Positions 12,131-23,239 of a DNA stretch of 64,000 bases are shown here, in pieces. Within the stretch, counting starts at the first letter, position 1; each line of letters starts with the position of its first letter. This stretch comes from Diorhabda sublineata (taxonomy: Eukaryota; Arthropoda; Insecta; Coleoptera; Chrysomelidae): positions 22,115,572 through 22,179,571 of the forward strand of contig NC_079485.1 in NCBI RefSeq assembly GCF_026230105.1. Direction: 5' to 3'. Both the position numbers and the translations under genes were made by a program. Below the pieces are notes generated by a model. That model did no database searches. It had not been told where the DNA came from and was given only the letters and a program-made list of their open reading frames with translations.

Positions 12131-12402
12131 GCAGTGCGCATGTTTATTATATGAACTGAGGATAATCCTTTTGGGATTTTGTATTCCAAATAGGTAAATG
12201 ATACCAGCTCTAGATTGAGTAGTGCATAAGTCTTTCGAATAATAATAAAATATCCTCAGTTTAATTTGAACATCTTCAACTATTACCCTAACTCGGATGA
12301 AGTTTACAGAAAGTTGATTTTGAAGCAAGAAATAAAATTGAAAATATATATTTTTATATTTGTATGTTACTCTGTTTATTACTGTTTTTTATAGTCATTT
12401 TT

Positions 12403-12634
12403 ATAGTATATATAGCTGGCATATAATAGAATATAAATTAATATTTAACCCACTTCACACAGTAATTGAAACATGTCTGCGAATGAATTATGATTTGAAA
12501 ATTGGAAGCTTTTCCATGTACATATATAAATAAGTATAACTTGACAGTTTTTGACTGAAGATTTATTGCGTTGATGGGTTTAATGTATTTTCATTCACTT
12601 TTGAGCAAACAATTCAATGGTTTTCGGGAGCTGA
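12403..12634 (+). other. Segment present only in the left arm
   Basis: After ATAGTCATTTTT the left arm holds about 230 bases that the right arm lacks near 14070-14080; alignment resumes at ACTAATTTAG. No coding region or terminal repeat was recognised. It is either an insertion in the left arm or a deletion from the right. Confidence 0.75.
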
Positions 12635-12949
12635 TCTTTTACTAATTTAGAATAAGGATCAATGTTAACTATTATATATATTTCAAAATTTAGTAGGCAA
12701 AATTTCATTTCTTTTCTTATGAACTTGAATAAAATGAAATTTCAGCACTATCGCTCAACCATATTACGAGCATGTTTTCCTATAACTTGTTTCATTGGTT
12801 GTGTAATAATTTTCATAAATATTTCGACCATGTAAGCCATCAATTTTTCACCTTTTTGTAGAGTGCATCTAAAACAACTTAATCACTGAGATACCTACTG
12901 TGAGTTTTCTGAAGTTCTGAGAGAAGTCGACTGAATAATCGGGATTAGT

Positions 12950-13762
12950 AACATAATTAATGAAGATATCAATAAGTTACATTGATTTTTTATCTTTCCG
13001 ATAAAAATCAAAGAGATGTGGATTGCTAATTCTGAAAATTGAAATAAAATAATAATGGAAAAGATGTACTTGAGATCTTATATCATATTTAAAAATTTCG
13101 TAACAGAACATGAAAAGGTAAAAAAATCTTAAGAATAACTAAGTTTAATAAATATTTTCTATTCAATATCTGATTAATCAGAAATGAAATAGTGACTCTT
13201 TAATTCATGGGATTAATTGGGCTCTATCTTATTAACCTCTATTTCAATGATGTCCTGGATTTTCGAAGGAGTTTGATCTCTGATAAAACCTGTTGGGTTT
13301 ACAGGATTTAACTTCGCACATATATAATCAGTCGCATCAAGTCGCATAGAATTCACAAATATTGTTCTTATATTTTACATAATCAGGGTTCTATTATTAC
13401 ACGGTATACTTACTTCGGATCTCTCTGTCACTCTTCTCCACATGCGTTGAAATTTAAATCTTTAAAATTTGCAAACCTCTGTTAGGACCGAATTTTTTGC
13501 CGACAACCCTATATCCACGTGTTCATATTAAGTGCTTATATACATTTTTCTCTCTATTATCAAGTGAAAGTAACTGGCATCGACATAACTGTTTATACCT
13601 GGCAACCCAGTAGTTATATTAACGAATTGATATGCTTTTTCTAGATTTGCGAAATATGCGCGAGAGAAAATTTTCCCTTTCTGGATGAGGTCATAAACGA
13701 CGATCGCTAGAAATTTTGCTTCTAAAATAGTAGTGAAAGTGAATAGTCATATTTCTCGGGAA
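12950..13762. other. Unique spacer of the inverted repeat
   Basis: 813 bases that do not pair with either arm. No coding region or known repeat was recognised on either strand. Confidence 0.8.
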
Positions 13763-16700
13763 ACTAATCCCGATTATTCAGTCGACTTCTCTCAGAACTT
13801 CAGAAATCTCACAGCAGGTATCTCAGTGATTAAGTTGTTTTAGATGCACTCTACAAAAAGGTGAAAAATTGATGGCTTACATGGTCGAAATATTTATGAA
13901 AATTATTACACAACCAATGAAACAAGTTATAGGAAAACATGCTCGTAATATGGTTGAGCGATAGTGCTGAAATTTCATTTTATTCAAGTTCATAAGAAAA
14001 GAAATGAAATTTTGCCTACTAAATTTTGAAATATATATAATAGTTAACATTGATCCTTATTCTAAATTAGTAATAAATAAAAAAATGACTATAAAAAACA
14101 GTAATAAACAGAGTAACATACAAATATAAAAATATATATTTTCAATTTTATTTCTTGCTTCAAAATCAACTTTCTGTAAACTTCATCCGAGTTAGGGTAA
14201 TAGTTGAAGATGTTCAAATTAAACTGAGGATATTATTATTATTATTCGAAAGACTTATGCACTACTCAACCTAGAGCTGGTATCATTTACCTATTTGGAA
14301 TACAAAATCCCAAAAGGATTATCCTCAGTTCATATAATAAACATGCGCACTGCGGTATTTGTAGGTTTTCCGGTTTTCCATTGCCTGTACGATATTTCCG
14401 TTAGATAGTTGCATATTTCCGTTCATTACAAAACCTTTCTCGATGTGTAGTATCTTGCACTTAAACTGTCCAAACTCCATATGCAGTATGCATATCAATG
14501 GAGATTCGATTTTTTATATATGTTGGAACCGCACTTCGTATCATTGATCATGGTGATTAAAGAACTCATTGTAAGACAGTACCACAATGGACTAAAGAAG
14601 TTACCTTGTTATATCTTCCTAGAAATGAATATTTTGACAGTACTGATGGAGCTTGGACCGATTTGTATATATTGGTTTGTTCGCCATCTTTTCATTGTAG
14701 TTGAAAACTGACGATTGCATACTTGTTGAATCTGCAAGACCTCCATAAACCAGGGATGAGATACATTATCAAATGCTATCTTGTAATTTACAAAAAGAGT
14801 GCGTATACTCCAGTGGCCTCTTTTGCAACCTTTATGTTTCTCCACCAAGATGTTATTTTCCTCGACAGGCATACAAATTTCGTTAGTGATACAGGCTGTA
14901 AGTATCTTATCTATATTGTGGAGGATACTAGAGGTTCTAAACATTAGCGACCGGTGCCTTTCACGTTGATATTTTGGACTACGTCAGTGACTTCAGCGTG
15001 CAATTATCAAACTGCATCGGGGCAATATTTAATCGTTTCTCTTCGGTTGCTATCTAGTCGGCCGTCATGTCATTTTTGGGGGTTGATCATAATGAAGATC
15101 AATACATTTTCAACTTTGGGTTTGATGGCGTAGATTAGATGGTATTGTTATCAGGCGTACCTCCAAGTTTCCTGTAAAATACTTTTTGGTTGCTATAACA
15201 TGGTGCTCTATTGATTATTTTTTGCAATTGATGTATCTCGATAAACGCTTTCAACTTCTGTTGAAGCAGATTAATATACTCACGTGAATGTTGTTGAGGT
15301 TCTGTATTTTGAGTGTGAGTATATATTTTCTAAAATATTCGTTTTCTATAGTTTCTAAAGGATTTTGAGGATTCTTATACTCCGTTAGGGGTCCGAGCTC
15401 TTTCCAAATAGTGTCGATGAAACGTTCTAGGCACCGTTGCCATCAGGGTTTTTTGTCAATTTTATTGATACAGATCTTTGTCACGTATATTTGCTGAATA
15501 TATAAACGGTTTACTGCTACAACTCCACTATGAATGAGTGAATGAAGCCGTTCGAGCGTGTTATAGTTGTTCAGAGGCTTCCTACTATCTACTCCTGCAA
15601 TGATATTATTAGAATTTCTGTTGGTCATCAATTTGGTTAATTCTGTTCGACGAATTGGATTTTTGCCCTTAAAACGTATCGACGTTATTTTGTTGGGTGC
15701 TAGTGTTAAAATCGAGAATGGTGTATTTTTCGGTGATTACTTTTTCTTCTCCTTTTTCTTCCCCAGTGTGAGTTGCACTGTGTGTGTCATTTTCATCTTG
15801 CCCTGCAAGATGATCGTTCACTCTGTAAAGATCCAGAAATACTTCTCGTAGTTGCTGCAAGATAGGTGCAGGAAGCAAATTGTTCTACAAAATACTTCTT
15901 CTTGGGACATTAAGTGGTTCTGGGTACCTCTCAACAAAATCAGGGTGAATGGCGTGTTGGTAGGTGGTCAGATCGGTATCCATTTTGGTTGCATTGAAGT
16001 AGAAGCACATAATGAACGAATTCAACTCAGCGATCGAACAAATGCGCTTCCTGGGCTTTTGTGGTTGTAGGCACATTAAGTTACGTCATCACATCATGGT
16101 TGTTGCATTTTAACCCTTCTGTCATGTGATAGGGAAAATATGAAAAATGTAATGGTGCCCAAAGGAGACTCCATAGAAAGAATAAAGATTGGAGGTATTC
16201 TAAGAAGAGATCTTCCACACGCATAAAAGGGTTAATTATTTCCATTCGCTGTATAATCAATACTTAGCGTGATCTCCACTATCGATTTTTAATATTTCCT
16301 TTTAAAATTGTAATTATTTTAATTCTGAGTAACTATCATGACAAAAAACTTTTGGATGAGTGACTAATAACACTTTAAAAAAATATGTTGTCAAGGCACA
16401 TCAGATTAATAAATACTTTTTATATTGTAGTATTTTTGAGCATGTATAAAAATAAAAAATGGATCTGTCTATCATGAAAGTAAGTATATGATGTTGATTA
16501 CTTTACAGATTGACCCTGTATAAATATGTGAAAATTTAAATCTACATCCCTCAAAGGAAGAAAATATGAAGGTATCCTTATAGCAACAATAGGTCAAGCC
16601 ATAAACGTTTTTGTTGGGTATTCATGGAAGTTTAGTATTAAGACTTGGCAGTTCACCGTGGGAAATATTGCAGGTGATTTGTTCAATATATTGGAGGTAT

Positions 16701-17164
16701 AGAAGGATTTGTAGTTGTCTTCTAGTATTTGAATCGAAAAAAAGGGAACACCGATGATACCGATGTGTGAAAGATGGTTTCGAAATATCTTAAAAAACCC
16801 AATTCTCTCTGATTAAAGTCCGGAGGAATGCACACATCACCAAAGTCGAAGAATACGAATATAATATAGTCAAGAATAATTGATTTGAATCTTGGCGTTT
16901 TGCGGAAATGATGATATAGTGGCATATTTCTTGAACTTTTGAACTTTCTTGAAATTTTTGGCTTGATTGGCTTTAAATGACTCTCAAAGCATACCTCAGT
17001 TTACAATTTACATTGTAAATTAGATAATGACCTTGGTAAAGACGTAGAGTTATTTACCTCGAACCAACTCTGAAATATTGTTTGAAAGTTAAGTCAACTG
17101 AAATTTCTTGGTAATATAAATTAATAAATTATACACCCTTAAAATGATAATTTCAGCGTTATTA
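13763..17164 (-). repeat. Right arm of a large inverted repeat
   Basis: Reverse complement of 9317-12949, 3.4 kb long, lacking the 230-base segment of the left arm. Arm differences include single bases, as in the short frames at 9556 and 16925 that differ by one residue, (TAA/ATT)n length near 14230, and small indels near 15572. The level of identity implies a recent duplication or ongoing gene conversion. Confidence 0.95.
14350..15640 (-). pseudogene. R2-group LINE reverse transcriptase fragment, right-arm copy
   Basis: Inverted copy of the fragment at 10840-12130, carrying the same finger and palm blocks at 14944-14609 and the same stops. At 15631-15443 the frame is open for 62 codons, through MTNRNSNNIIAGVDSRKPL and TLERLHSLIHSGVV, where the left-arm copy is shifted by a small indel near 10910. 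The shared stops show that the LINE was already broken before the arms were duplicated. Confidence 0.75.
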
Positions 17165-17224
17165 TTGTATGTAACTTATTGATATCTTCATTAATTATGT
17201 TACTTATACGATATATTATACTAG

Positions 17225-17227
<3 letters not shown>

Positions 17228-17290
<63 letters not shown>
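17228..17290. repeat. (TA)n microsatellite
   Basis: Pure TA run just outside the right arm of the inverted repeat. Confidence 0.97.
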
Positions 17291-17293
<3 letters not shown>

Positions 17294-17412
17294 TTCTTCA
17301 ATTTCTTATACATTTTAGCATATCGAAAGGTCAAAATTTATCTTTTTTTTTTAAACTATAAAAAAACTAATATTAAAACTAAGACCTAAAATCAAGAAAA
17401 TTTAGATGCATT

Positions 17413-17416
17413 AATA

Positions 17417-17452
<36 letters not shown>
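17413..17452. repeat. (TA)n microsatellite
   Basis: TA run with one CA interruption. Confidence 0.95.
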
Positions 17453-17499
17453 CAAAATCCAATATATTTCAGTTTGCAGTAAATTTATTTCTGAATATG

Positions 17500-17650
17500 T
17501 GTACTCTTTGTGTACTCTTTATTAAATTAAAAATCAAGCTTTCGGGAAAGTGTTCTTCTCATCATCAGGGACTACAATATAAGTTTGGAGGTGAAAAAGG
17601 AAGAATTTTTTTTTCAATTCAAATCATGTATATAACATGTTTGTTAATAT
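17500..17650 (-). mobile_element. Penelope-like element terminus with hammerhead-like motif
   Basis: The minus strand reads CCCTGATGATGAGAAG at 17570-17555 and then CCCGAAAGCTTG at 17546-17535. This is the same layout (CTGATGA, short hairpin, CGAAA) as the ends of the other PLE copies here, and it resembles 53290-53240. No coding part is attached. Penelope-like elements are known to carry hammerhead ribozymes in their terminal repeats. Confidence 0.5.
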
Positions 17651-17659
17651 ATACTCTTC

Positions 17660-18212
17660 AAGTAGACTTATGTTCAATTTGAGGATGAACTCCTAAGTGT
17701 TCACATAACGCAGAAGTCATGGCAAATACGTGAAAATATTTGAAATATTTAATTAAGAATGATTGAATCATTAAATAATGCACATATTTTCACAAAATAC
17801 CATGTAATGTCAATCATTTAAACTGATATTTAAATCAAATAAAAATGTGATATTTACCGATCAGATGGAGAGCAAACGAAGGGAAGGAAATATATCAGTT
17901 GACAGATCTATTGAATGATTTATGATAACTAATTCGATTATTCATGTATGATTGAATAAGATCGGTCATCCTCATAGTCGTTTGACGTGGAAAACTCAAC
18001 TGAAGGGACTTTACAATTGTCAGATAGCGTTATCCGTTATTACGGATCAGAATATCGTGGAACACCATCCATTGCTGATCCATTTTGACCCAATAAAATC
18101 GACCAAGGCTTTCGTTTAGTGGACGTGATTGTTTCTGTATCGTTGACTAAATGACAATTCAACCGTATATATTTATAAAAGTATATTAATAAATGAATGT
18201 GAAAAATTTTAT

Positions 18213-18215
<3 letters not shown>
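17660..18215. other. No recognised gene
   Basis: AT-rich sequence between the PLE terminus and the next (TA)n run. Nothing was recognised. Confidence 0.4.

Positions 18216-18282
<67 letters not shown>
18216..18282. repeat. (TA)n microsatellite at the LINE 5' junction
   Basis: About 33 TA units that abut the first LINE-derived base near 18283. A reading frame runs through it and would add an artificial Tyr-Ile repeat to the LINE protein, so it is not part of the gene. Confidence 0.95.
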
Positions 18283-18286
<4 letters not shown>

Positions 18287-19767
18287 AAGAAAGGATAGTT
18301 GAAGAAATCTGCAGAACAGGAGGCTTTGCTGATACACAGTTTGGATTTGTGAAAAAGAAATCGACCATAGACGCTATGCTGAGAGTAATGGAAGAGGTAA
18401 ATAAAGCAAAAAGACTCGCACATCAAAATAGAAAACTATGCTTGCTAGTGACCCTGGATGTCAAAAATGCCTTCAACTCGGCACCCTGGCAAGGCATCGT
18501 AAGAGAACTTGAAAAAAGAAAGATAGCACCATATTTGATACGAATGGTAAAAAGCTACTTTACCAACCGAAGGATCTTAATTGGCGACAGAACTAACATG
18601 GAAGTGACAAGTGGTGTACCGCAAGGCTCTGTACTTGGACCCACTTTGTGGAACGTCTACTACGACGATGTACTACGCCTGGATATGCCGCCAGGAGTCG
18701 TGCTTATTGGATTCGCTGACGACTTGGCGGTAGTAGCGAGTGGGAAGACGGAGAACGAAATCGTAGCTGTGACCAACTTAGCAGTGCAAAGGGTTGTGGA
18801 ATGGATGAAATCCAGAGGACTAGAATTGGCGTCAGAAAAAACAGAGGCAACGCTGCTGGTGGATAGAAAGATTGTTAAACAGGTGACTATCGATATAATA
18901 GACACACCGGTCTTCACTCAACCACAAACTAAATACCTAGGGGTATTTTTCGATCAGGGCGCTAAGATGAAGGCTCATATTGTAAACACAAGCCGTAAGG
19001 CTGAAGCGACGATAATGGCTCTTAGCCGCCTGATGCCGAAAAGAGAGGGACCATCGTCAAGTAAGCGCAAACTGCTGTCGGCGGTAGCCCACTCGATTAT
19101 GCTATACGCTGCACCAGTATGGCAAGAATCTCTGAAACATCTGAAGTATAGATCTATGTTCCTCAAGATACAGAGAAAACTAGCTATCCGAATATGCAGT
19201 GCGTTCCGTACTGTATCCACCGAGGCAATATTAGTATTGGCGGGTATAATACCCATAGACCTATTGGTGAACGAGAGAACCGCCACACATGGAAGAGAGC
19301 AAGCAGTTAAAACAACAGAAAAAGAAAACACGCTAACTAAATGGCAAAGAAAATGGGAAGCAACACACCACTTGGGCGCTTGGACCAAAAGACTCATACC
19401 GGAACTTAAACCTTGGCACAAGAGAGGACATGGGGAGATAACGTACGCCTTGTCCCAGCTATTATGTGGACATGGATGCTTTGCAGCATACTTCTGCAGA
19501 TTCAAAATAAAAGACTCGCCACTTTGCCAGTATTGTGGCAATGAACAGGACGATGTTTATCATACCTTTTTTGCGTGCCCTAGGTGGCAAAATGAAAGAA
19601 GACGAGCTGAAACAGAAGCAAATACCATCATAATCCCAGAAAACATAGTCCAAACCATGCTACAGTCTCCTACAATGTGGAACGTGATATCTACTATGGC
19701 GTCGAACATTATAACACAAAAGGAAAGAGACGAAAGAACAAGAGCATTAGAAACTATTAGACAATAA
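18283..19767 (+). CDS. R1-clade LINE ORF2 C-terminal two-thirds (RT), 5' truncated
   Basis: A frame of about 495 codons is free of stops from the (TA)n junction to TAA at 19765-19767. It enters inside RT at ERIVEEICRTGGFADTQFGF and carries the palm motifs LVTLDVKNAFNSAPW, SGVPQGSVLGPTLWN and FADDLAVVASG, the thumb with KTKYLGVFFD-type sequence, and a C-terminal CCHC finger (CQYCG...HTFFACPRW) after GHGCFAAYFCRF. That layout is diagnostic of the R1 clade (R1, TRAS, SART, Waldo). The APE endonuclease and the RT N-terminus are missing, so the copy is 5' truncated, the usual outcome of target-primed reverse transcription. The open frame and higher GC content than the surroundings suggest a recent insertion. 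The natural start is lost; 18283 is the first LINE-like base. Confidence 0.9.
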
Positions 19768-20087
<320 letters not shown>

Positions 20088-20149
20088 CAGTTGCGCCTGT
20101 CTGGAAACTTCACACAACACAATATTGAAGTAGCGTACAGTCAAATCCC

Positions 20150-21070
20150 TAAACCCTTAATATTTAATCCATTTTTCTAAAATAGAAGATAAAACACCAA
20201 TAAATAATTTTCCTAACTTAGTAAACGAAATATGTTGCTTAAATTGTGAAAAAAAGTACATTGGTCAGTCGAAAAGTTCACTGATCAGTCGAAAAGTTCA
20301 CTGATCAGTCGAATAACTTCTCAGAAGAGTGACACAATATGAATTATAAATTTGCCAAAGTTTTTACAAAAACTACAAAAAACGTCTATTTTTAGGAACA
20401 ACATATATTGCCCATAATGATCAATGCATCAATAAGAAAAATGATCTAAGTAACCTCAGTGTAATTTATGCATATCTTTTAGATGTTGAAAAAACAAATT
20501 CTATAAAAATTCAATGCCATAAACAAACAACTAACCTCACCTAAACTTTATAAATCAACTTCACTTATGACGACCTAACCTACAAAATTTACTGTCTTTT
20601 ATATTTCAAACCAATAAATATTCAGTTATATTCATAACGACCTAGCGTATCAAAATTTGACGTTATCCATAACCAATTCATAAGAAACATCATACATTAC
20701 AATTTATTCTTATCTAACCTAAAAAAATTCAACGTTATTCATAATCTAATCAATTAAAAATTAATAAAAATTCCTATACTAACCAGAAGCAATATTTTAA
20801 TACAACAATATTTCTATCGACGTCACTTTGAATATTGAATTTTTAATCCTATGAATTTTAAACATTTGCAAGAATTTATACAACTTAAAGCCACCACTAA
20901 TCTCGATTAATTATTGCAAGTAAAATTTTATTATTGTTTAACATTTAAAAATATTTTTTATATTGTACTTGTCTATAATTTTAGTTTCAGATGATAAATG
21001 CTCAAGCTCGGAAAATATACTGAAGTTAGTCTACTTTGGTGTTGCATTGCCACGTTCCCAAAGAGAAAAC
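20150..21070 (+). mobile_element. Penelope-like element, 5' truncated (endonuclease end and 3' region)
   Basis: Translation at 20205-20395 gives the GIY-YIG endonuclease end of a PLE: LVNEICCLNCEKKYIGQSK followed by SSLISRITSQKSD. The stretch CAGTCGAAAAGTTCACTGAT is present twice in tandem at 20267-20306, a duplication inside the domain. A long non-coding 3' region with CCTAACC-type motifs follows, then a terminus at 20985-21055 (CAGATGATAAATGCTCAAGC...GTTGCATTGCC) that matches the end at 21665-21745. RT is lacking. Confidence 0.8.
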
Positions 21071-21369
21071 GTAGCTGGAAAAGACTTCGTTAAATTTGAC
21101 ATACAAATATATCACCTACTTCCAAACCATCTCAAGAACTTATGGTCAATTGGCTGTTAAAAATATAAAATCATTAGGTTTGTACATAAGCTTTTAAATA
21201 ATGAAATTGTAATCAAAAAACAATATTCAAACTTGAAAATGATTAATAATAATAATAATAATCAATACAACAAATGTATTCTCTTTTGAAACGAATTTTG
21301 TGTAACATATCTGACACTGACATCAAATCATCATTTTATAACGTCATTTCTAACATTTCCATTCCACTT

Positions 21370-21770
21370 ATTTATAAACTGATTTAAATAACCTTAGTGT
21401 AATCTATGCATATCTTTTAGATTTTTAAAAAACAAAAATCAAAATAAACAAACAACTAACCTTATTAACCAATCAATATTGAACATCATTCACTACAACT
21501 TATCCTTATCTAATCTATAAAAAATTCAACATCATTCATAATCTAACCAATGAAAAATGAATATAAATTCCTATAGTATACAAGTTAAAGTCACCACAAA
21601 TGAATTAATTGTGAGTAAAATTTTATTGTTATAAATTCACACATATGTACTTGACCATAATTTCAGTTCCAGACGATGACGATATAAGTATTCGAAAACT
21701 CGAAAAATATATTAAAGTTAGTCCACTTTGGTGTTTCATTGCCACGTTCCCAATGAGAAAATGTTTATAT
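21370..21770 (+). mobile_element. Penelope-like element 3' end
   Basis: It aligns with the 3' region of the neighbouring copy from TTAAATAACCTTAGTGTAATC on, and ends with the same terminus: AGACGATGACGATATAAG at 21670, then TTCGAAAACTCG, then TTAGTCCACTTTGGTGTTTC. No coding domain is left. Confidence 0.75.
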
Positions 21771-21815
21771 ATACATACATACTTACATGTAAACATTTAT
21801 GTATATATATATATA

Positions 21816-23200
21816 CAGGGTGGTCCAACGAAAAGTTTGCACCTTGCTTTTCTCTTATTTTGTAATTAAATTCAAAAATGCTCGGACACGTCGATTTTGC
21901 TTTTGAGGGGGACACATTTTAAACATATTATTCGATCTGCGCCTTTAAGCCGCTAGCGGGGGTGAGTAATTACCCCAAAAATTTTAAATGGAAAGAGGGG
22001 TCGGCTGATATATCATTTGAAAGGGCACAAAATTGTATTTCTAGTGATACCCTACTTGTTGAATTTCACTAAAACAGTTAATGCGAAAACGGCTTTAAAG
22101 ATATTAAGCCGAAAATTTTGGTATTAATGATAGATACAAATAAGTTTTAATTATTACGAGTGAAAACAACTGCAATCGTTAGTACATTCCAATGTTTGTT
22201 ATTTTTAACATGCTTCTTAAAAAAAAGTGAACTAGCCGTTAAATTGATTTATTAAAACCTTACACTAACAAATGTTGAAAATGTGACTCATTTGATTCCA
22301 TACAATAATACAGATTTTGTTCAAATCTATTTCTAACATTTTGTAGCATATCAGGTGTTATGTTTCTGCACTCTACTGTAATCCGTTGGCGAATATCTTC
22401 TATGGACTCGGGCTTCGTGGCAAAACATTTATTTTTTAAGTCTCCCCAAAGAAAAAAGTCTAAAGGCGATAAATCCGGTGACCTGGCAGGCCATTCAATT
22501 GGTCCCCTCTTTCCAATCCACCGTCCAGGAAACCGGTCATCTAAGAAATGTCTTACAGGAGCCACATAGTACGGAGGTGTTCCATCTTGCTGAAAATGAA
22601 GCCGATCAGCAGTATGATTTTGGTCATATTCAATTATTTGTGTTAGTAAAGGAACAATTGTATCTTCAAGCATGTTTGGGTATACTTCACTAGTTAAATT
22701 TCCAGGAATAAAAAGTGGTCCTATGATATGATTTTCGAATATGCCACACCAGCCGTTTATTTTTTGAGAATATTGGGTATGAACCTCGCGGAATAAATGT
22801 GGGTGGCAATTGTGCCTATTTACAGCTCAATTCCAATAAAATGTGCATTCGTCGGAAAAACAAATGTTAAATAATAATTGCGGATCTTCAATTAAACGCT
22901 GGCTCATTGTTTCACAAAATTGCAGCCTTCTATCAGGATTATCCTCATTTAGTTCCTGTACTGGTTCGATTTTGTGCGGATGAAATTTGTACGCTTTTAA
23001 AATTCGGATTATGGACGAACGGGACACACTTTTGAGGCTTCAGTTACTTGACGAGTACTTTGAGTATGATCCAATTCAACATGCCCTAACACAGCGACTT
23101 CCACAGCTTCATTTCTGATCGGTTTCTGCGGCTGGTGTTTTACATTAGAGACAGATCCGGTATCTACAAACTTTTTAATTAACTTACCAACGTACATATC
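21816..23200 (-). mobile_element. Mariner-superfamily (DD41D-type) element
   Basis: The left end CAGGGTGGTCCAACGAAAAG at 21819 looks like the terminal repeat typical of this group, next to a TATA target-like flank. The transposase remnant occupies 22260-23197. I do not see a matching inverted end to the right; a second mariner on the other strand starts there, so the right end is lost or overwritten. Confidence 0.75.
22260..23197 (-). pseudogene. DD41D-type mariner-superfamily transposase
   Basis: On the minus strand the N-terminal helix-turn-helix part (VGKLIKKFVDTGSVSN) is followed by a frameshift near 23030, then HTH linker sequence and the first catalytic Asp in FSDECTFYWN. An in-frame TGA stands near 22829, and the frame then reads without interruption from about 22826 to the end. 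The second Asp is in FQQDGTPPYY and the third in SPDLSPLDFFLWG, with 41 residues between them by my count, giving DD41D rather than the classic DD34D. One stop and one frameshift in an otherwise near-complete transposase suggest recent inactivation. It would cut and paste the element at TA sites. Confidence 0.85.
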
Positions 23201-23239
23201 TAGTTAGCCTAGACCAGTTCCATTCATAAACAAAATATT

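Larger units (their letters stand above)
9317..12949 (+). repeat. Left arm of a large inverted repeat
   Basis: This 3.6 kb block is the reverse complement of 13763-17164. Paired coordinates in the outer part add up to about 26481-26484, and long stretches differ only at scattered bases and short indels. It starts at TAATAACGCTG (partner CAGCGTTATTA ending at 17164) and ends at CGGGATTAGT (partner ACTAATCCCG at 13763-13772). A segment of about 230 bases at 12403-12634 is present only in this arm. It contains an R2-group LINE fragment and unrecognised AT-rich sequence at 9317-10400. Confidence 0.95.

Noticed and set aside
9556..12328. Short frames duplicated in both arms of the inverted repeat (for example 9556-9759, 11537-11761, 11773-12003) as conserved genes
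   Set aside because: Their conservation between arms only reflects the recent duplication. Several are antisense to the LINE RT, and none has a family hallmark of its own.
18040..18426. Open frames with long Tyr-Ile runs over (TA)n, here and at 4017-4355, 17179-17361, 19899-20144 and 54624-54875
   Set aside because: These are translations of microsatellites, not genes.
18660..19653. Minus-strand open frames of 60-190 codons opposite the R1-clade LINE
   Set aside because: They are antisense shadows of the plus-strand RT frame, which has all the family motifs.
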